NCBI GenBank assembly: GCA_965651255.1 | Contig: CBFGRU010000108.1 | Span: 1-10,063, forward strand | DNA length: 10,063 bases | From: CBFGRU01 sp965651255 | GTDB lineage: Bacteria; Planctomycetota; Phycisphaerae; Phycisphaerales; SM1A02 | Direction of reading: 5' to 3' | Part shown: positions 7,294-10,063 of the stretch, piece by piece | Position numbering within the stretch: the first letter of the stretch is position 1 | How the letters are laid out: every line of letters starts with the position of its first letter | Translations under genes and position numbers: made by a program | The notes under the pieces: model-generated | Database searches by the model: none | What the model saw: only the letters and a program-made list of their open reading frames with translations | What the model was told of the DNA's origin: nothing

Positions 7294-7322
7294 ACTATAC
7301 CACCGGATTCCACCGATGCCTA
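7294..7322 (-). promoter_or_regulatory. Candidate sigma-70-type promoter for fliA
   Basis: On the minus strand TAGGCA (7317-7322, four of six matches to TTGACA) is followed by a 17-base spacer and TATAGT (7294-7299, five of six matches to TATAAT). Transcription would start near 7287, about 70 bases before the fliA ATG. The placement, in the 113-base gap ahead of fliA, fits an internal promoter that makes the sigma factor partly independent of flhF-flhG. Such matches also occur by chance. Confidence 0.4.
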
Positions 7323-7328
7323 CACGAA

Positions 7329-7622
7329 TCATGAAGTGGGTGTGACTTCTTCTCCGTCTTCCTCTGAAAGAATTTCGACATCACCCAACTCACTTTGCTG
7401 AACGGTGATCCCATCAGCGAGCGAACGAGCGTGATCTTCGACGATGCGCCGACACACCATGCCAAAAAAAAGCCCCACCGGGTAGCAGAGGAGAAGAGCG
7501 AGGATCGCTCGCTGCAGAATGAGATCCGCAGCGTTGCCTGCGAAGAGACCCGCGAGGATCGCCACTGCAAACGCGGTGAGCGCAAAACTTGCGCCGACTG
7601 CGGTGGCAGGAACGCCCTTCAT
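7329..7622 (-). CDS. Small two-helix membrane protein between flhG and fliA
   Basis: I do not recognise this 97-residue protein. Two hydrophobic segments are visible at about 8-29 and 36-57, separated by a short loop containing GNAADLILQR. Arg-Arg follows the second helix (58-59), so both ends are probably cytoplasmic. The tail (62-97) is hydrophilic and acidic, including LSEEDGEE at about 85-92. Alternation of strongly hydrophobic and charged blocks, a clean hairpin topology and its place in line with the flagellar genes argue that it is real. Upstream of the ATG the frame closes at a TAA (7680-7682) and no other start is available. The ribosome site is weak (AGGA at 7633-7636, 10 bases away). 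The coding strand holds eight T in a row at codons 51-53 (7464-7471), unusual in this GC-rich setting and a possible slippage site. A flagellar role is inferred from position only. Confidence 0.72.
   Translation of the reverse strand: MKGVPATAVGASFALTAFAVAILAGLFAGNAADLILQRAILALLLCYPVGLFFGMVCRRIVEDHARSLADGITVQQSELGDVEILSEEDGEEVTPTS
7464..7471 (-). repeat. T8 homopolymer tract inside the small membrane protein gene
   Basis: Eight consecutive T on the coding strand (eight A on the plus strand) encode Leu-Phe-Phe in the second membrane helix. It stands out in the window and is the kind of tract at which polymerases can slip. Confidence 0.9.
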
Positions 7623-7670
7623 CGGAGTGTGGTCCTGCTGAATCGTCTCATGCTTTGGTACTGCTCCTGA

Positions 7671-7687
7671 GGTCGTTTCTTACGACC
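7671..7687. other. Short perfect hairpin upstream of the small membrane protein gene
   Basis: GGTCGT (7671-7676) and ACGACC (7682-7687) form a 6-base-pair stem with a 5-base loop (AAGAA in the minus-strand transcript). It lies in the 130-base gap between flhG and the small gene. It is not followed by T on the minus strand, so it does not look like a terminator. It could be an RNA processing or translation-control element, or chance. Confidence 0.3.
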
Positions 7688-7752
7688 CGCATCATGCAAT
7701 CCCAGACACCAGGTCACTTGGCGCACAGGCCGCGCCCAATGCTTGAGGGGAC

Positions 7753-8739
7753 CTAATGCCTTCGACCAAACCAGCCGAGTAATCGAGAAAGAAATCCGGA
7801 AGTCTCCGACTGTTCAACCTGCTGGCGAAGTAATCGGGCCGCAATCTGCCGTAACTCACGTGATGCAATGCAGTTGGGATAGTTCACCAGAAATGGAGTG
7901 CGAGAGCGAACTGCTTCTCGGACCCGCGCATCATCCACAATCGTTCCTGCATGTCCAAGCGATGCGTTCAAGAACGTGCGGCTCACGCGATCCAAACGGC
8001 GATACACGGCCGCGCCTTCCGACTGGCTGCGCGCCAGATTGACGACGACTTCAACGTTCGCCCGCGGTGCGCGCGCAAGAATGGCCTTCAGCGTGCCGTA
8101 ACTGTCGGTCATGGATGTCGGTTCTGGAGTGGTCGTCAAGAGGACCGTGTGGGCCGCAGCGCAGAAGCCAAGTACGTTCGCGCTGATCCCTGCCCCGGTA
8201 TCGATGATGAGATAGTCAACCTGCTGTTCGAGTCGCGCAAGTTCGCGCAGCAGACGGGACCGACGCTCACCACTCAAATCTGCCAACCGTGACACACCCG
8301 AGGCGCCGGGCAACAGCAAGAATCCACCCGGGGCGCGCAGGACTGCATCCTCATATCGAGCGGTCCCGTGCACAATGTCATCCAACGTCATGCGCGGCGT
8401 CAGGTTGCACAACACATCGGCGTTCGCCAGACCAAGGTCCGCATCAATGAGGCAGACTTTCTTTCCGACTTCCGCCAATGCTGCCGCAAGGTTCACGGCG
8501 AGATTGCTCTTGCCGACACCGCCCTTTCCGCTTGTCACCGCTATGGTGCGAGCGAATCGAAGATCCGGCTCCGGGGATTTCTCAGCATCTTCTCCACGCT
8601 CAGCGGTCTGTGGTCGAAAGCTCACCCGCCCGGTTGGCATGCTCGGGACATGATGTGAATCCATCACCATCCCGACCGGACCCGCGGGTGCACTGCCTTC
8701 TTCAACCAGTCGGCGTAACTTCGTTGCCTGATCTATCAC
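7753..8739 (-). CDS. flhG: Flagellum number regulator FlhG (MinD/ParA-type ATPase)
   Basis: FlhG is a membrane-associated ATPase that limits flagellar number and stimulates the GTPase of FlhF. The product has 328 residues. DQATKLR at 3-9 is the DQAxxLR activator motif that contacts FlhF. A flexible stretch of about 50 residues follows, then the deviant Walker A SGKGGVGKS (70-78, signature Lys72 and Lys77), the switch I region DADLGLANAD (99-108) and the Walker B/switch II region IIDTGAGI (178-185). The C-terminus ends FLSRLLGWFGRRH (316-328), a short amphipathic basic helix of the type that targets MinD-like proteins to the membrane. The start is GTG at 8737-8739, overlapping the flhF stop by four bases (GTGA), which indicates translational coupling. 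It also places the activator motif at the very N-terminus, where it belongs. The linker between activator and Walker A is longer than in typical FlhG. The related name YlxH/MinD2 is used in other bacteria. Confidence 0.93.
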   Translation of the reverse strand: MIDQATKLRRLVEEGSAPAGPVGMVMDSHHVPSMPTGRVSFRPQTAERGEDAEKSPEPDLRFARTIAVTSGKGGVGKSNLAVNLAAALAEVGKKVCLIDADLGLANADVLCNLTPRMTLDDIVHGTARYEDAVLRAPGGFLLLPGASGVSRLADLSGERRSRLLRELARLEQQVDYLIIDTGAGISANVLGFCAAAHTVLLTTTPEPTSMTDSYGTLKAILARAPRANVEVVVNLARSQSEGAAVYRRLDRVSRTFLNASLGHAGTIVDDARVREAVRSRTPFLVNYPNCIASRELRQIAARLLRQQVEQSETSGFLSRLLGWFGRRH

Positions 8740-10063
8740 CCCTGCAGCGCTCCCTCGAGAACCAACTCCGCCAGCCGATCGGCTCGCCCCGGCTCGATGT
8801 GCTCCGGCACTTCCTGTCCCATCGTCACAAAACTCAGCTCCTTCCCGACCTTCTTCATCACACTGACCAGCATGCCGAAGCTTACGGCCTCGTCAAGCTT
8901 GGTGAGGATGATCTTGTCCGCACGTACATCAGAGAATGCCTCCGCCTCCTGCATCAACACCTTCTCGCTGGCGGTGCTGGAGAGCACCAGATGCACCTCG
9001 TGCGGACTCGCAGCGTCAAGGAACTTCTGCAGCTCGCAGAGCTTATCACGATCGCGCTGCGAACGCCCGGCAGTATCGATCAGAATCACATCACAGTCGC
9101 GAAGAGCGTGGCATGCCTGGGCCATTTCCGCGGGAGTCAATGCGACTTCCAGTCGCAAGCCGATGATGTTGGCGTACGTGCGAAGCTGTTCCACGGCGGC
9201 AATTCGGTACGTGTCGCTCGTGATGAGACCCACGTTCTTCCGTTGCTTCAGCTTAAACGTCGCGGCAAGTTTCGCCACCGTCGTCGTCTTCCCCACACCC
9301 GTCGGGCCGATGAGGGCAAGGCGTAACGGCCCGGTTTCAGGCCACGAGATAATCGGTTCTTTGGAAATTGGAATCAACGCCATCAATCGCTCGAGTACTG
9401 CGCCTCGGACGATGGAAGCATCTTCAAGCTGCGACGGCTCAAGTGACCGCTCGACTTCACAGACAAGGGCATCGGCGAGCTCTTCGGACATTTCCTGAGC
9501 GATGAGGTGCGTGTACATCTCGAACAACTGTCCCGGCGTGCGCGGTGTAGATCGCGCCGTTCCAATTGACTGTCGATCGAGAATCTGCCCGACCATTTTT
9601 CTGATCGCAGCCATTTCATCCTGCAGTCCATCACTGCTCGAAATGGGCTGGGGGCGAACCTCTGGTTCCGCCGGTGAAGGGACCGCCTCTGGAGCCTCTT
9701 CAGGAACAGAAGGCTCCTGCGGCGCGGCGGGCACACGGTCCCGAGCTCTTTCGGAAGCATCCGATTCCCACAACGGCAGGTCGCGAGCATGCCGTTCTGC
9801 AGAAGATGCATCGCGAGCGTCCTGGTCGGCCTTCAGAACAAATCTTCGTGCTGCGGGAGGCGCCGATGCGCTCTCCCGCGGCGGCGCGACCGAGGTTGCA
9901 CGAACAGGAACCGGTGAAGGTATCTGCCTGTCCTTGGAGGTCACTTTCAACTTCGGTGCAATCGCTTGCTCCGTATCAAGCGGAATGAAGCGCGTGCGAT
10001 CTGCTTGCGACGGCACCACGCCCTGAAAGTCGGGGCTCGTGGTGTCTTTCCTGATCTGCGGTT
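8736..10063 (-). CDS. flhF: Flagellar placement GTPase FlhF (SRP-type), 5' end outside the window
   Basis: FlhF is the third SRP-family GTPase and marks the site of flagellar assembly at the membrane, acting with FlhG. The frame is open to the right edge and gives about 442 residues. A GTG at 10017-10019 is available but has no clear ribosome site and the reading continues protein-like beyond it, so the real start is probably outside the window. Counting from that GTG, residues about 33-130 are rich in Pro, Ala, Ser and Glu and probably disordered. Residues about 135-225 are a helical N-domain. The G domain shows LIGPTGVGKTTT (236-247, P-loop), SDTYRIAAVEQL (268-279, SRP insertion box), IDTAGRSQRD (314-323), TKLDE (373-377, guanine recognition) and GQEVPEHIEP (401-410). 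The N-terminal B domain that usually opens FlhF is not seen, consistent with truncation by the window. The stop overlaps the flhG start by four bases. Confidence 0.94.
   Translation of the reverse strand, partial: PQIRKDTTSPDFQGVVPSQADRTRFIPLDTEQAIAPKLKVTSKDRQIPSPVPVRATSVAPPRESASAPPAARRFVLKADQDARDASSAERHARDLPLWESDASERARDRVPAAPQEPSVPEEAPEAVPSPAEPEVRPQPISSSDGLQDEMAAIRKMVGQILDRQSIGTARSTPRTPGQLFEMYTHLIAQEMSEELADALVCEVERSLEPSQLEDASIVRGAVLERLMALIPISKEPIISWPETGPLRLALIGPTGVGKTTTVAKLAATFKLKQRKNVGLITSDTYRIAAVEQLRTYANIIGLRLEVALTPAEMAQACHALRDCDVILIDTAGRSQRDRDKLCELQKFLDAASPHEVHLVLSSTASEKVLMQEAEAFSDVRADKIILTKLDEAVSFGMLVSVMKKVGKELSFVTMGQEVPEHIEPGRADRLAELVLEGALQG

Noticed and set aside
7671..7687. Hairpin GGTCGT/ACGACC as a terminator after flhG
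   Set aside because: Short stem and no T run after it on the minus strand; kept only as a low-confidence structural element.
8478..9326. Open frame of 282 codons on the plus strand opposite flhF/flhG
   Set aside because: Antisense to well-supported genes; Leu/His/Arg-rich translation without motifs.
10017..10019. GTG as the true start of flhF
   Set aside because: No clear ribosome site, the frame stays open and protein-like to the window edge, and the usual N-terminal domain is missing, so truncation by the window is more likely.

Overview
The window is a moderately GC-rich bacterial chromosome segment, densely packed with genes, and no tRNA, rRNA, CRISPR array, insertion sequence or prophage signature was seen. 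A paired DUF1800/DUF1501 operon next to flagellar flhF-flhG-fliA genes, together with the style of the housekeeping proteins, suggests a motile planctomycete-like bacterium (Planctomycetota, perhaps Phycisphaerae). This is an inference from family knowledge and no phylogeny was run.

Layout, left to right. (1) 1-2238, plus strand: the 3' two thirds of purD (purine synthesis), followed after 18 bases by gdhA, a hexameric-type glutamate dehydrogenase. (2) 2251-5434, minus strand: a three-gene operon read right to left, made of a multi-pass membrane protein of unknown function, a DUF1800 protein with a Tat/lipoprotein signal, and a DUF1501 protein with no signal peptide of its own. Gaps inside the operon are 16 and 24 bases. 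It converges on gdhA with only 12 bases between the stops. (3) 5609-6274, plus strand: scoB, the B subunit of a 3-oxoacid CoA-transferase, standing alone without its A subunit. A strong hairpin at 6328-6359 separates it from the convergent fliA and probably ends transcription from both sides. (4) 6397-10063, minus strand: a flagellar cluster read right to left: flhF (its 5' end lies beyond the window), flhG (starts with GTG inside the flhF stop), a small two-helix membrane protein, and fliA (sigma-28).

The flagellar genes form a functional unit. FlhF (SRP-type GTPase) and FlhG (MinD-type ATPase that stimulates FlhF) set the place and number of flagella, and FliA directs late flagellar transcription. 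The small membrane protein between flhG and fliA is unrecognised. It carries a run of eight T in its coding strand, and losing one T would exchange its acidic tail for a basic one. The other less-explained unit is the membrane protein/DUF1800/DUF1501 operon, where the usual signal on DUF1501 is missing.

No stretch over 300 bases lacks a gene. The longest gaps are 5435-5608 (174 bases, between divergent genes, with a weak -10-like element), 7623-7752 (130 bases, with a small hairpin), 6275-6396 (122 bases, with the terminator) and 7216-7328 (113 bases, with a candidate fliA promoter).
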